NCBI RefSeq assembly: GCF_016107685.1
Contig: NZ_JABASY010000002.1
Location: forward strand, 558,001-622,000
Origin: Brevibacterium yomogidense
Lineage (GTDB): Bacteria > Actinomycetota > Actinomycetes > Actinomycetales > Brevibacteriaceae
Reading direction: 5' to 3'
DNA length: 64,000 nucleotides
Positions within the stretch are counted from its first letter, which is position 1; each line of letters starts with the position of its first letter. The notes under the pieces are model-generated. The model did not search any database and was not told the DNA's origin. It saw only the letters and a program-made list of their open reading frames with translations. Below are positions 31,044 through 40,361 of the stretch, piece by piece. The position numbers and the translations under genes are program-made.

Positions 31044-31065
31044 TTACATCAGTACAATTAGGTAA
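31044..31065 (+). promoter_or_regulatory. sufR promoter (-10 TACAAT at 31053-31058) inside an inverted repeat
   Basis: TACAAT is the best -10 match in the window; TGGCCA 16 bp upstream may be the -35. TTAC at 31044-31047 and GTAA at 31062-31065 flank the -10 symmetrically and could be the ends of an operator. SufR is known to autoregulate suf operons, which makes it the obvious candidate, but the half-sites are too short to assign. Confidence 0.45.
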
Positions 31066-31110
31066 GAGACTTGTTGCTGAAACGAGTGAATCAACCGGTG
31101 GGAGGTGTTC

Positions 31111-31860
31111 GTGACCGCAGCGGAAGCAGTTCCGGCAGAGGACGGCAGGACCCGCCAGCGTGTTCTGGGCGCAGTCCTCGACCAGGGTCCCATCTCCGCG
31201 TCGTCACTGGCGAAGATGATGGGACTCACGGCGGCCGCCATCCGTCGTCATCTCGATGCGCTGACGGACGAAGGACTCATCGAGGTCCGTGCCCTCGCGG
31301 GTCAGCGTGTGGGAAGGGGGCGTCCCGCCCGCCACTACACGGTGACACCGACGGGGCACGCCCAGATCTCGCACGCATACGACGAGCTGGCCGTCGATGT
31401 GCTCGAATACGTGAAGGATGCGGCGGGTCCTGAACTCGTCGCGGGCTTCGTGGAGGAGCACACCGACCGACTGCGCGAACGCCTCCGTGACCGGTTGCCA
31501 GACTTCCGCGCAGGTGCGCAGGGGGACGGCACCGTCGCGGAACGCTCGCGTCGTCTCGCCAGGGCACTGGACCGGGAGGGCTTCGCCGCATCGGCCACCC
31601 CGGTGGCCGCGGGCACCCCCATGGAGGCCATGCAGCTGTGCCAGGGGCACTGCCCCATCCGCAATGTGGCAGAGCGCTTCCCCGAATTCTGCGAAGCGGA
31701 ACTCGGGGTGCTCTCCGAATATCTGGGCGTCGACGTGCGCCGACTGTCGACACTGGCCGGCGGCGCACACGTCTGCACCACCCATATCCCCACGTCCGCG
31801 CTCACTCGCCCCCTCATCGGTGAGCGGAGTGCGGACCCCAGACAAGGAGGTTCACGGTGA
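31111..31860 (+). CDS. sufR: SufR-type Fe-S cluster transcription regulator
   Basis: An ArsR/DeoR-like winged-helix repressor of 249 residues. The helix-turn-helix is at about 27-60 ([24 protein letters not shown] is longer in the protein), with the [12 protein letters not shown] wing after it. The C-terminal domain carries four cysteines (C177, C181, C194, C222) in the spacing known for SufR [Fe-S] ligation. When clusters are scarce the apo-protein releases suf promoters. The GTG at 31111 is favoured over the GTG at 31105 because GGAGG at 31101-31105 is correctly spaced only for the former. Its stop overlaps sufB. Confidence 0.95.
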   Translation: MTAAEAVPAEDGRTRQRVLGAVLDQGPISASSLAKMMGLTAAAIRRHLDALTDEGLIEVRALAGQRVGRGRPARHYTVTPTGHAQISHAYDELAVDVLEYVKDAAGPELVAGFVEEHTDRLRERLRDRLPDFRAGAQGDGTVAERSRRLARALDREGFAASATPVAAGTPMEAMQLCQGHCPIRNVAERFPEFCEAELGVLSEYLGVDVRRLSTLAGGAHVCTTHIPTSALTRPLIGERSADPRQGGSR

Positions 31861-33293
31861 CCGACACCACCGAGACCAACAGGATCCTCGAGCTCAACCC
31901 GGAGCTCAAGGCGATCGGTGCCTACCAGTACGGCTGGCACGACAAGGACGAAGCTGGCGAGACGGCAGAGCGCGGTCTCAGCGAGGACGTCGTCCGCAAC
32001 ATCTCCGCCCTCAAGGAAGAGCCCGAGTGGATGCTCGAGCGCCGGCTCAAGGCCCTGAGGCTCTTCGACAAGAAGCCCATGCCGAACTGGGGCGCCGACC
32101 TGTCCGGCATCAACTTCGACGACATCAAGTACTTCGTCCGCTCCACGGAGGGACAGGTGCAGTCGTGGGAGGACCTCCCCGAGGACATCAAGAACACCTA
32201 CGATCGCCTGGGCATCCCGGAGGCGGAGAAGCAGCGGCTCGTCGCCGGTGTGGCCGCGCAGTACGAGTCCGAAGTCGTGTACCACAGGATCAACGAGGAG
32301 CTCGAGCGCCAGGGCGTCATCTTCCTCGACACGGACACGGCTCTCAAGGAGCACCCGGAGCTGTTCAAGGAGTACTTCGGCACCGTCATCCCGTCGGGTG
32401 ACAACAAGTTCTCCGCGCTCAACACCGCCGTCTGGTCGGGCGGCTCGTTCGTGTACGTCCCGAAGGGTGTCCACGTCGAGATCCCGCTGCAGGCCTACTT
32501 CCGGATCAACACGGAGAACATGGGCCAGTTCGAGCGGACGCTCATCATCGCGGACGAAGGTTCCTACGTGCACTACGTCGAGGGCTGCACGGCACCGATC
32601 TACAAGTCGGACTCGCTGCACTCGGCCGTCGTGGAGATCATCGCGAAGAAGGACGCCCGCGTCCGCTACACGACGATCCAGAACTGGTCCAACAACGTCT
32701 ACAACCTCGTGACGAAGCGCGCGATCGCGGAGCAGGGCGCCACGATGGAATGGGTCGACGGCAACATCGGCTCGAAGGTCACCATGAAGTACCCGGCGAT
32801 CTGGCTGACGGGTGAGCACGCCCGCGGTGAGACGCTGTCGGTCGCCTTCGCCGGCGCCGGTCAGCACCAGGACACCGGATCGAAGATGGTCCACGCCGCA
32901 CCTCACACGCAGTCGTCGATCGTCGCGAAGTCCGTCGCCCGCGCCGGTGGACGGTCCGGCTACCGCGGACTGGTCCACATCCATCCGGGCGCGCACGGCT
33001 CCTCGAACAACGTCCTCTGCGACGCCCTGCTCGTCGACAACAACTCGCGGTCCGACACGTACCCGTACATCGACATCCGTGAGGACGATGTGACGCTCGG
33101 CCACGAGGCGACCGTGTCGAAGGTCAGCGAGGACCAGCTCTTCTACCTCCAGTCCCGCGGCATGGAGGAGACCGAGGCGATGGCGATGATCGTCCGCGGC
33201 TTCATCGAGCCGATCGCCCGCGAGCTCCCGATGGAGTACGCGCTCGAACTCAACAAGCTCATCGAACTGCAGATGGAGGGTTCCCTGGGCTGA
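31857..33293 (+). CDS. sufB: Fe-S cluster scaffold subunit SufB
   Basis: A 478-residue scaffold protein of the SUF system on which new [4Fe-4S] clusters are built with SufC and SufD. The hallmark SufB blocks are present: [16 protein letters not shown] near 80, [18 protein letters not shown] near 192, [20 protein letters not shown] near 240 with the conserved cysteine, and [20 protein letters not shown] near the C-terminus. No intein interrupts it, unlike some mycobacterial SufB. The GTG start overlaps the sufR stop and has AAGGAGG upstream. Confidence 0.98.
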   Translation: MTDTTETNRILELNPELKAIGAYQYGWHDKDEAGETAERGLSEDVVRNISALKEEPEWMLERRLKALRLFDKKPMPNWGADLSGINFDDIKYFVRSTEGQVQSWEDLPEDIKNTYDRLGIPEAEKQRLVAGVAAQYESEVVYHRINEELERQGVIFLDTDTALKEHPELFKEYFGTVIPSGDNKFSALNTAVWSGGSFVYVPKGVHVEIPLQAYFRINTENMGQFERTLIIADEGSYVHYVEGCTAPIYKSDSLHSAVVEIIAKKDARVRYTTIQNWSNNVYNLVTKRAIAEQGATMEWVDGNIGSKVTMKYPAIWLTGEHARGETLSVAFAGAGQHQDTGSKMVHAAPHTQSSIVAKSVARAGGRSGYRGLVHIHPGAHGSSNNVLCDALLVDNNSRSDTYPYIDIREDDVTLGHEATVSKVSEDQLFYLQSRGMEETEAMAMIVRGFIEPIARELPMEYALELNKLIELQMEGSLG

Positions 33294-33345
33294 CGGTCTT
33301 CCGACCCGCTCAGCACCCACGGAACCACCAGGAGACAGAACACAC

Positions 33346-34497
33346 ATGACACAGACACTGGAAACGCCCACGGGCGTGCCGATGCTCCTCAACGGACGCC
33401 AGGACCGTACCCGGAGCTTCGACGTCGCGGACTTCCCCACCGTCAACGGTCGGGAGGAGGAGTGGCGCTTCACCCCCGTGAAGCGGCTCGCAGACTTCTT
33501 CGAGGACGCGGGCACCGACGCGAAGCTCACCGTGTCCGGCGACCTGCCGGCAGGCGTCACCGTCGAGACGATCGATCTCGAGGCTGCTCGGGCGCACGGG
33601 ATCCTCGAACCGGAGGACCGCCCGGCGGCGATCGCCGCAGCGCGTGCCGGGGGAGTCACCCACTACTCGATCTCCGCGGACACGGAATTGGACGAGCCCG
33701 TCATCATCCGTGCGAACGGAACCGGCGACGACACCGTCCATGCGCACACGCTGCTCACGATCGGCGCCAACGCCAAGGCCACGGTCGTCTTCGAGCACGA
33801 GGGCCGTGCCCGCTATTCGGAGCTCTTCTCCATCGTCGTCGGCGATGGAGCTTCGCTCACGCTGGCATCGCTGCAGATGTGGGAGGACGGCTCCGTCCAC
33901 CTGGGCCAGCACGACGCGCTCGTCGGCAAGGACTCGTCCTACCGGCACATCGCGGTGAGCCTGGGCGGCGACGTGGTCCGCCTCAACTCCAACGTGCGCT
34001 ACGCCGGACCGGGAGGAGAGGCCGAACTGCTCGGCCTGTACTTCTCCGACGAGGGGCAGCACCTGGAGCACCGCACGTACATCGACCACAACACGGCCAA
34101 GGCCACGTCGGACGTCATGTACAAGGGCGCCCTGCAGGGCAAGGACGCGCGCAGCGTCTGGGTGGGCGACGTCCTCATCCGCCCGGAGGCCCTGGGCATC
34201 GACACCTACGAGCTCAACCGCAACCTCATCCTCACGGAGGGCGCTCGAGCCGACTCCGTGCCGAACCTCGAGATCGAGACCGGTGACATCGAGGGAGCAG
34301 GACACGCCTCGTCGACCGGACGGTTCGACGAGGAGCACCTCTTCTACCTCATGAGCCGCGGCATCCCGGAGATGGAGGCCCGCCGCCTCGTCGTGCGCGG
34401 CTTCTTCCACGAGGTGATCCAGAAGATCGGCATCGAGGAGATCGAGACGGTCCTGAGCGAGAAGATCGAGGAAGAGCTCTCACGGAGCGTCCTGTGA
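33346..34497 (+). CDS. sufD: Fe-S cluster assembly protein SufD
   Basis: A 383-residue paralogue of SufB that completes the SufBC2D scaffold and is needed for iron entry. The N-terminal REEEWRFTPVKRL and the C-terminal SSTGRFDEEHLFYLMSRGIP (with the following MEARRLVVRGFF) are typical; the beta-helix core lies between. The ATG has AGGAGACAG upstream. The last 4 bp overlap the Rieske gene. Confidence 0.97.
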   Translation: MTQTLETPTGVPMLLNGRQDRTRSFDVADFPTVNGREEEWRFTPVKRLADFFEDAGTDAKLTVSGDLPAGVTVETIDLEAARAHGILEPEDRPAAIAAARAGGVTHYSISADTELDEPVIIRANGTGDDTVHAHTLLTIGANAKATVVFEHEGRARYSELFSIVVGDGASLTLASLQMWEDGSVHLGQHDALVGKDSSYRHIAVSLGGDVVRLNSNVRYAGPGGEAELLGLYFSDEGQHLEHRTYIDHNTAKATSDVMYKGALQGKDARSVWVGDVLIRPEALGIDTYELNRNLILTEGARADSVPNLEIETGDIEGAGHASSTGRFDEEHLFYLMSRGIPEMEARRLVVRGFFHEVIQKIGIEEIETVLSEKIEEELSRSVL

Positions 34498-34808
34498 GCA
34501 TGGTCCCCGTCCTCCCTGCAGCCGACCTGGCACCCGGCGCCGCAGTGCGCGTCATGGTCGAGGACCGCGAAGTCTGCATCGCGCGGACAGAAGACGGGGT
34601 CGTCCACGCGATCGATGATCTCTGCACACACGGTGAAGTCTCCCTCGCAGAGGGGGAAGTCATCGGCTGCACCGTCGAATGCTGGCTCCACGGATCCGCC
34701 TTCGACCTGCGCACCGGCGAACCCACGACGCCGCCGGCCTTCGAACCCGTCGAGGTCTACTCCTGCGAAGAGCGGGACGGACAGATCTTCGTCGACGTCG
34801 CCGGCTGA
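34494..34808 (+). CDS. Rieske-type [2Fe-2S] ferredoxin in the suf operon
   Basis: A 104-residue Rieske ferredoxin with both cluster-binding boxes: CTH (C44, H46) in LCTHGEVSLAEGEV and CWLH (C63, H66). It resembles the ferredoxin component of non-haem-iron dioxygenases. Its fixed place between sufD and sufC in many actinobacteria suggests electron donation or cluster trafficking within SUF; this is inference. The GTG start overlaps the sufD stop (GTGA). Confidence 0.93.
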   Translation: MSMVPVLPAADLAPGAAVRVMVEDREVCIARTEDGVVHAIDDLCTHGEVSLAEGEVIGCTVECWLHGSAFDLRTGEPTTPPAFEPVEVYSCEERDGQIFVDVAG

Positions 34809-34843
34809 ACACACACGTACCCAGACACGAATACGAGGTAGTC

Positions 34844-35599
34844 ATGACCACGCTCTCCATCAAGGATCTGCACGTCTCCGTCGAGACGGAATCCGGTACC
34901 AAGGAGATCCTCAAGGGTCTCACCCTTGACATCAACAGCACCGAGACGCACGCGATCATGGGGCCGAACGGCTCCGGCAAGTCGACACTCGCGTACGCCC
35001 TCGCGGGCCACCCCCGCTACGAAGTGACCTCCGGCACCGTCACGCTCGACGGTGAGGACGTCCTCGAGATGTCCGTCGACGAGCGCGCCAAGGCGGGCCT
35101 GTTCCTCGCGATGCAGTACCCCGTCGAGGTGCCGGGAGTCACAGTGACGAACTTCCTGCGCACCGCGAAGACGGCTGTCGACGGTGAATCACCGAAGCTC
35201 CGCACGTGGACGAAGGAACTGTCGCAGGCGATGAAGGACCTGCGCATGGATCCGGAGTTCGCGGCGCGCAGCGTCAACGACGGCTTCTCCGGCGGTGAGA
35301 AGAAGCGCCACGAGATCCTCCAGCTGCGGATGCTCAAGCCGAAGTTCGCGATCCTCGACGAGACGGACTCCGGACTGGACGTCGACGCGCTGCGCGTCGT
35401 ATCCGAAGGCGTCAATGCGGCGAAGGAGGGCAGCGACCTGGGCGTCCTGCTCATCACGCACTACACCCGCATCCTCCAGTACATCCGTCCCGACCGCGTG
35501 CACGTGCTCATCGATGGCCGTGTCGCGGAATCGGGCGGAGCGGAGCTCGCTGACCGTCTCGAGTCCGAAGGCTACGACCGCTTCCTCGTGAGCGCCTGA
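34844..35599 (+). CDS. sufC: SUF ATPase SufC
   Basis: ABC-type ATPase of 251 residues that drives conformational change in SufBD. Walker A GPNGSGKS is at 40-47; the signature GFSGGEKKRHEILQL and Walker B FAILDETDSGLD are the SufC versions, with aspartate in place of proline in the D-loop region. The ATG at 34844 follows a 35-bp gap after the Rieske gene; the longer open frame upstream is an overlap shadow. Confidence 0.97.
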   Translation: MTTLSIKDLHVSVETESGTKEILKGLTLDINSTETHAIMGPNGSGKSTLAYALAGHPRYEVTSGTVTLDGEDVLEMSVDERAKAGLFLAMQYPVEVPGVTVTNFLRTAKTAVDGESPKLRTWTKELSQAMKDLRMDPEFAARSVNDGFSGGEKKRHEILQLRMLKPKFAILDETDSGLDVDALRVVSEGVNAAKEGSDLGVLLITHYTRILQYIRPDRVHVLIDGRVAESGGAELADRLESEGYDRFLVSA

Positions 35600-35613
35600 G
35601 CGGGCCCGCGTCG

Positions 35614-36885
35614 ATGGATCACCTCGAGACGGCCCGTGTGCGGGGCGACTTCCCCCTGCTGGAGCGCACCGTGGGCGGTGCGCGGCTCGCCTACCTGGAT
35701 TCGGGAGCGACCGCGCAGAAACCGACGTGCGTCATCGACGCGGAGCAGGACTTCCTCACGCGGACGAACGCCGCCGTCCACCGCGGGGCCCACACCCTCG
35801 CGGTGGAGGCGACGGACGCCTTCGAAGCCGGCCGCTCTGCGGTGGCCGGCTTCGTGGGCGCAGCGGTCGAGGAGATCGTGTGGACGAAGAACGCGACCGA
35901 ATCGCTCAACGTCGTCGCCTACGGCTTCGCGAACGCCTCCGCCGGGTTCGGCGGGGACGAAGCCGCTCGCTTCCGTGTGGGGCCCGGTGACTCGATCGTC
36001 GTGACGGAGATGGAGCACCACGCGAATCTCGTCCCGTGGCAGCAGCTCGCGCTGCGGACCGGGGCTGAGCTGCGCTGGTTGCCGCTCACCGACGACGGGC
36101 ATCTGGACCTCACGGATCTCACGGGCATCGTCGACTCGACAACACGGGTGCTGGCCTTCACACACGTGTCGAACGTGCTCGGCACCATCAACGATGCGGC
36201 CCGGCTCGTGGCTCGCGCACGTGAGGTGGGCGCGTACACAGTGCTCGATGCATGCCAGTCGGCGGCGCACATGCCGTTGGACCTGCACGCGCTCGACGTC
36301 GACTTCGCGGCGTTCTCCGGCCATAAGATGCTCGGGCCCACGGGAGTCGGGGCGCTCTACGGCAAGAAGGAGCTCCTCGATGCGCTGCCGCCCGTCCTCA
36401 CCGGCGGCTCGATGATCACGACGGTGACGATGGAGGAGACGGGGTTCCTCCCCGCCCCGCAGCGGTTCGAGGCCGGCACCCAGCCGGTCGCCCAGATCGT
36501 GGGACTCGCCGCAGCGGTCGGCTATCTCGACGAGATCGGGATGGACGTCGTCGCCGCCCACGAAACGGCGATCGGTGCTGCACTGCTCACCGGGGTCCAG
36601 GATGTGCCGGGCATCAGGGTGCTGGGGCCGCTCGATCCGACCGAACGGATCGGTGCCGTGGCGTTCGACGTCGAGGGGGTCCACGCGCATGACGTGGGTC
36701 AGTTCCTCGATTCGCGGGGTGTCGCAGCACGCGTGGGACACCACTGCGCGCAGCCCCTGCACCGTCGCTACGGCATCACCGCGTCGACGCGCGCGAGCGC
36801 CGCCATCTACACGGACAGCACGGATGTCGAGCAGTTCCTCGCAGCACTCGCCGAGGTCCGACCGTTCTTCGGAGCGACCGGATGA
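35614..36885 (+). CDS. sufS: Cysteine desulfurase SufS
   Basis: PLP enzyme of 423 residues that takes sulfur from cysteine as a persulfide for cluster assembly. The PLP lysine is in FSGHKMLGPTG near residue 238, and the persulfide cysteine in RVGHHCAQPLH near 378; both fit group II (SufS/CsdB) desulfurases. The ATG is 14 bp after sufC and the stop overlaps sufU by 4 bp. Confidence 0.97.
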   Translation: MDHLETARVRGDFPLLERTVGGARLAYLDSGATAQKPTCVIDAEQDFLTRTNAAVHRGAHTLAVEATDAFEAGRSAVAGFVGAAVEEIVWTKNATESLNVVAYGFANASAGFGGDEAARFRVGPGDSIVVTEMEHHANLVPWQQLALRTGAELRWLPLTDDGHLDLTDLTGIVDSTTRVLAFTHVSNVLGTINDAARLVARAREVGAYTVLDACQSAAHMPLDLHALDVDFAAFSGHKMLGPTGVGALYGKKELLDALPPVLTGGSMITTVTMEETGFLPAPQRFEAGTQPVAQIVGLAAAVGYLDEIGMDVVAAHETAIGAALLTGVQDVPGIRVLGPLDPTERIGAVAFDVEGVHAHDVGQFLDSRGVAARVGHHCAQPLHRRYGITASTRASAAIYTDSTDVEQFLAALAEVRPFFGATG

Positions 36886-37367
36886 CCGATCTCACGCAGC
36901 TGTACCAGCAGGTCATCCTCGACCACGCGAAGGAACGCACCGGCTCGGGCACACTCCTGGCGCCCGCCGCCGGCGACCGGCCGGCGCGGTTCGGTTCCTC
37001 GCATCAGGTGAACCCGACCTGCGGCGACGAGATCACTGTGGAGGTCGGGCCGCTGCAGGTTGACAGCGCGCCCTCCGACCGACCGGTGCACCGGTGGGAT
37101 GGTGCCGGCTGCTCGATCTCGATGGCGTCCGCATCGGTGGCGAGCGAGCTGCTGGGAGAACAGGGCATCGTCGGATTCCACAGGGCGGCGCCCGCGTTCC
37201 GTGAGCTCATGCACTCGCGGGGCAGGGGAGAGCCCGACGAGGAATTGCTGGGCGACGCTGCGGCGTTCCAGGGAGTGTCGAAGTTCCCGGGGCGCATCAA
37301 GTGCGCACTGCTGGCGTGGGTGGCGTTCGAGGACGCGATCGCGCAAGCTGAGACTATGAAGGAGTGA
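36882..37367 (+). CDS. sufU: SufU zinc-dependent sulfurtransferase
   Basis: A 161-residue SufU that accepts persulfide sulfur from SufS through a zinc-site ligand swap. The zinc ligands are visible: C47 and D49 in NPTCGDE, C77 in GAGCSIS and C141 in RIKCALLAW. The ~20-residue insert between the second and third cysteine (HSRGRGEPDEELLGD) separates SufU from IscU. It is translationally coupled to sufS. Confidence 0.96.
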   Translation: MTDLTQLYQQVILDHAKERTGSGTLLAPAAGDRPARFGSSHQVNPTCGDEITVEVGPLQVDSAPSDRPVHRWDGAGCSISMASASVASELLGEQGIVGFHRAAPAFRELMHSRGRGEPDEELLGDAAAFQGVSKFPGRIKCALLAWVAFEDAIAQAETMKE

Positions 37368-37372
37368 TCAAC

Positions 37373-37708
37373 ATGGCTGACGTCATCGACTCACCGACCG
37401 CTGCCACACCTGAAGAGCTGAAGGAAGCACTCTACGATGTGATGGACCCCGAACTGGGTGTCAACATCGTCGACCTCGGACTGCTCTACGGCGTGAGCGT
37501 CGACGAAGAGGGGGTGGGCATCGTCGAGATGACCCTCACCTCTGCCGCCTGTCCGCTGACGGATGTCATCGAGGACCAGGTGGCACAGGCCCTGGACGGT
37601 ATCGTCCCGGCGTTCCGCCTCAACTGGGTGTGGATGCCGCCGTGGGGCCCGGAGAAGATCACCGAGGACGGCCGCGAACAGATGCGGGCGCTCGGCTTCA
37701 ACATCTGA
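37373..37708 (+). CDS. SufT-like metal-sulfur cluster assembly factor (DUF59/MIP18)
   Basis: A 111-residue MIP18-family protein. DPELGVNIVDLGLLY (25-39) and TLTSAACPLTD with the conserved C60 are the family hallmarks. SufT-type proteins help cluster maturation or delivery. The ATG at 37373 is preferred: GGAG lies 8 nt upstream, whereas the GTG at 37364 would overlap sufU and leave no spacing. It closes the suf operon; no clear terminator follows. Confidence 0.93.
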   Translation: MADVIDSPTAATPEELKEALYDVMDPELGVNIVDLGLLYGVSVDEEGVGIVEMTLTSAACPLTDVIEDQVAQALDGIVPAFRLNWVWMPPWGPEKITEDGREQMRALGFNI

Positions 37709-37742
37709 ATGCACAGAGCGTCTCGCAGAGACACAGGGGCCC

Positions 37743-37919
37743 TCACACCTGCGGCACGGAGAGCGTGTCGCGGGCAGTGGGGGCCCCTTCGTCGTACCCG
37801 AGGGTGAACCAGTGCATCCGCTGCTCCGCGGACCCGTGAGTGAAGTTCTCCGGGGTGACCCGGCCCTGTGCCGTCTCCTGGATGCGGTCGTCCCCGGTCG
37901 CGGCGACGTGATCCGCGTG
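37743..37919 (-). pseudogene. 3' remnant of a neutral zinc metallopeptidase gene (YpfJ family)
   Basis: On the minus strand, a 58-codon frame ending in TGA at 37743 reads TGDDRIQETAQGRV, then NFTHGSAEQRMHWFTLGY and ARDTLSVPQV. This matches the C-terminal ~55 residues of the YpfJ-type neutral zinc metallopeptidase family (GDDR.Q, SFTHG, QR..WF..G, C-D-T-F), with the usual CDTF replaced by RDTL. The HExxH zinc site and all N-terminal parts are missing; only ~170 bp separate it from rnhA. Third positions are still mostly G/C, so the loss looks recent. Confidence 0.75.
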
Positions 37920-38087
37920 ACACCTGGGATGAGTCGAGGCGTGAATCCGGGGTGAAGGACGTGGCAGAAGAGTACGACACCGGTGGGCGTCGGACGCGGG
38001 GGCCGCACGGCGGCTACCATGGTGTGGCCCCTCTACCCGCTTCGCACGTCTTCGGCGTGCTCACCCCACCTGTGAAACGGAGTCTCC

Positions 38088-38750
38088 GTGACCCTCACCG
38101 CTGCCGTCGACGGTTCCGCCCTCGGCAACCCCGGACCCGCCGGCTGGGCGTGGTTCGTCGACGACTCCCGGTGGGCTGCGGGCGGGTGGCCGAACGGGAC
38201 GAACAACCGCGGTGAGCTGCAGGCGGTCATCGAGCTGCTGGCCGCGACGGCGGACGTCGACGATCTGCACGTCCTCTGCGACTCCAAGTACGTCATCAAC
38301 TCGATCACGAAGTGGATGCCGAAGTGGAAGCTGCAGGGCTGGAAGAAGGCCAACAAGGAGGATGTGCTCAACCGCGATCAGATGGAGCGCCTGGACGAGC
38401 TCATGACTGCCCGTGAGGCGGCAGGCCTGCGCGTGCGCTTCGAATGGGTCAAGGGCCACGCCGGCCACCCCCTCAACGAGGCGGCGGACACGCGCGCCCG
38501 TGGTGCCGCAGAGGCGATGCAGGCGGGGCTCCCGGTGCCCAGTGGGCCGGGGATGGGGGAGCCGGGTGTCGTACTCGCGACCCCCACGTCGGATGCGCCG
38601 TGCGACTCCCCACCGGCCACCGTCGTCGTGTCGTGCCCGCTGGAGTCCGACCTCGCGGATGCGATCGTCGCCGAGGCCGGGAGGACCGGCCGCACCGCTC
38701 AGGACCTGCTCGCGGAACTCATCCAGACCGGCTGGGAGGCACGCGCATGA
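38088..38750 (+). CDS. rnhA: Ribonuclease HI with C-terminal extension
   Basis: Cleaves the RNA strand of RNA-DNA hybrids. The catalytic set is visible: D8, E43 (NNRGELQ), D65 (CDSKYV) and a final aspartate near 133 (NEAADTRA); the handle region KWKLQGWKKANKEDVLN is also present. The RNase H part ends at about 145. Residues ~150-180 are a Pro/Gly linker, and the last ~40 (SDLADAIVAEAGRTGRTAQD and on) look like a ribbon-helix-helix or small helical domain. Start is a GTG; the stop overlaps the ABC-F gene (ATGA). Confidence 0.92.
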   Translation: MTLTAAVDGSALGNPGPAGWAWFVDDSRWAAGGWPNGTNNRGELQAVIELLAATADVDDLHVLCDSKYVINSITKWMPKWKLQGWKKANKEDVLNRDQMERLDELMTAREAAGLRVRFEWVKGHAGHPLNEAADTRARGAAEAMQAGLPVPSGPGMGEPGVVLATPTSDAPCDSPPATVVVSCPLESDLADAIVAEAGRTGRTAQDLLAELIQTGWEARA

Positions 38751-40345
38751 TCTCTGCAGGGGACATCAGCATCGTCGTCGGCTCGCGCACACTCATGACG
38801 GGTGTGTCGTTCCGCGTCGACAAGGGCGACCGTGTGGGTCTCGTGGGCCGCAACGGAGCCGGCAAGACGACACTCACGAAGGTCCTCATGGGCGAGGTCA
38901 TGCCCAGCGAGGGGACCGTGTCGGCCTCGGGCTCCGTCGGCTATCTGCCCCAGGACCCGCGGGCGGGCGACCCGAAGGCGACGGGCCGTGAGCGGATCCT
39001 CGGTGCCCGGGAGCTGGACGTGCTGGCGCGTCGCATGCGGAAGGCGGAGGAGCAGATGTCCTCCCCGGATACGAAGATCATGGAGAAGGCGATCGACCGG
39101 TACCCGCGCATCGAGGCGGAGTTCGTCGCGGCGGGAGGCTACGCAGCGGAATCGGAGGCGTTCGCGATCGCCGCGAACCTGGGCCTCGACGAAGCGCTGC
39201 TGGGCCAGACCCTCGACACGCTGTCCGGTGGTCAGCGCCGCCGCGTGGAGCTCGCACGGATCCTGTTCGCCGCACCGGACACGATGATCCTGGACGAGCC
39301 GACGAACCACCTCGACGCGGAGTCCGTCCTGTGGCTGCGCGACTACCTCAAGACCTATTCCGGCGGGCTGGTCGTCATCTCGCACGATCTCGCCCTCATC
39401 GACGAAGTCGTCAACAAGGTCTTCTTCCTCGACGCGAACCGTCAGGTCATCGACATCTACTCGATGTCCTACCGGCAGTACCTCAAGCAGCGTGAGGCTG
39501 ACGAGCGCAGGCGTCGTCGCGAGCGCTCGAACGCGGAGAAGAAGGCTTCCGCCCTGCACGCACAGGCGGACAAGATGCGGGCGAAGGCGACGAAGACCGT
39601 CGCCGCGCAGAACATGGCGAAGAGGGCGGACAGGATGCTCGCCGGCCTCGAGGCCGAGAGGGCAGCGGACAAGGTCGCACATCTGCGCTTCCCCGCTCCC
39701 GCCGCGTGCGGGCGCGTCCCGCTCACAGCTGCCGGCCTCACGAAGTCCTACGGGTCGACAGAGGTGTTCACCGGTGTCGATCTGGCGATCGACCGGGGCA
39801 CCCGCGTGGTCATCCTCGGTTTCAACGGCGCGGGGAAGACGACGCTGCTGCGTCTGCTCGCGGGCGTCGAGGAGCCGGATTCCGGCGATGTCGAACCGGG
39901 CCACGGGCTCAAGCTCGGCTACTACGCGCAGGAGCACGAGACGCTCGACCTGTCGCGGTCGGTGCTCGAGAACATGCGCGCGCAGTCGCCGCACCTGGAC
40001 GACACGGGCGTGCGAACGGTGCTGGGGTCGTTCCTATTCAGCGGTGAGGACGTGCACAAGCCGGCAAGCGTCCTGTCCGGTGGTGAGAAGACACGTCTTG
40101 CTCTCGCCACACTCGTCGTCTCCAGCGCGAATGTGCTGCTGCTCGACGAGCCGACGAACAACCTGGACCCGGCGTCGCGGGAGGAGATCCTGTCCGCCAT
40201 CCGGCGGTACGAGGGCGCCATCGTGCTCGTCACCCACGATGAAGGGGCGGTCGAAGCACTCGACCCGGATCGTGTCCTGCTCCTGCCGGACGGCGACGAG
40301 GACCACTGGTCCGAGTCCTATCTGGACCTCGTCACCATGGCGTGA
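38747..40345 (+). CDS. ABC-F family ATPase
   Basis: A 532-residue soluble protein with two ABC domains and no membrane segment. Walker A motifs GRNGAGKT (about 37) and GFNGAGKT (about 364), signatures LSGGQRRRVELAR and LSGGEKTRLALA, and the Arg/Lys-rich linker (about 245-305) are as in translation factors of the EttA/Uup/YbiT type. ABC-F proteins act on the ribosomal E site; some protect against antibiotics. No resistance-specific feature is visible, so a housekeeping role is more likely. Its start overlaps rnhA. Confidence 0.92.
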   Translation: MISAGDISIVVGSRTLMTGVSFRVDKGDRVGLVGRNGAGKTTLTKVLMGEVMPSEGTVSASGSVGYLPQDPRAGDPKATGRERILGARELDVLARRMRKAEEQMSSPDTKIMEKAIDRYPRIEAEFVAAGGYAAESEAFAIAANLGLDEALLGQTLDTLSGGQRRRVELARILFAAPDTMILDEPTNHLDAESVLWLRDYLKTYSGGLVVISHDLALIDEVVNKVFFLDANRQVIDIYSMSYRQYLKQREADERRRRRERSNAEKKASALHAQADKMRAKATKTVAAQNMAKRADRMLAGLEAERAADKVAHLRFPAPAACGRVPLTAAGLTKSYGSTEVFTGVDLAIDRGTRVVILGFNGAGKTTLLRLLAGVEEPDSGDVEPGHGLKLGYYAQEHETLDLSRSVLENMRAQSPHLDDTGVRTVLGSFLFSGEDVHKPASVLSGGEKTRLALATLVVSSANVLLLDEPTNNLDPASREEILSAIRRYEGAIVLVTHDEGAVEALDPDRVLLLPDGDEDHWSESYLDLVTMA

Positions 40346-40361
40346 GGACCGCTTCCGGCTC

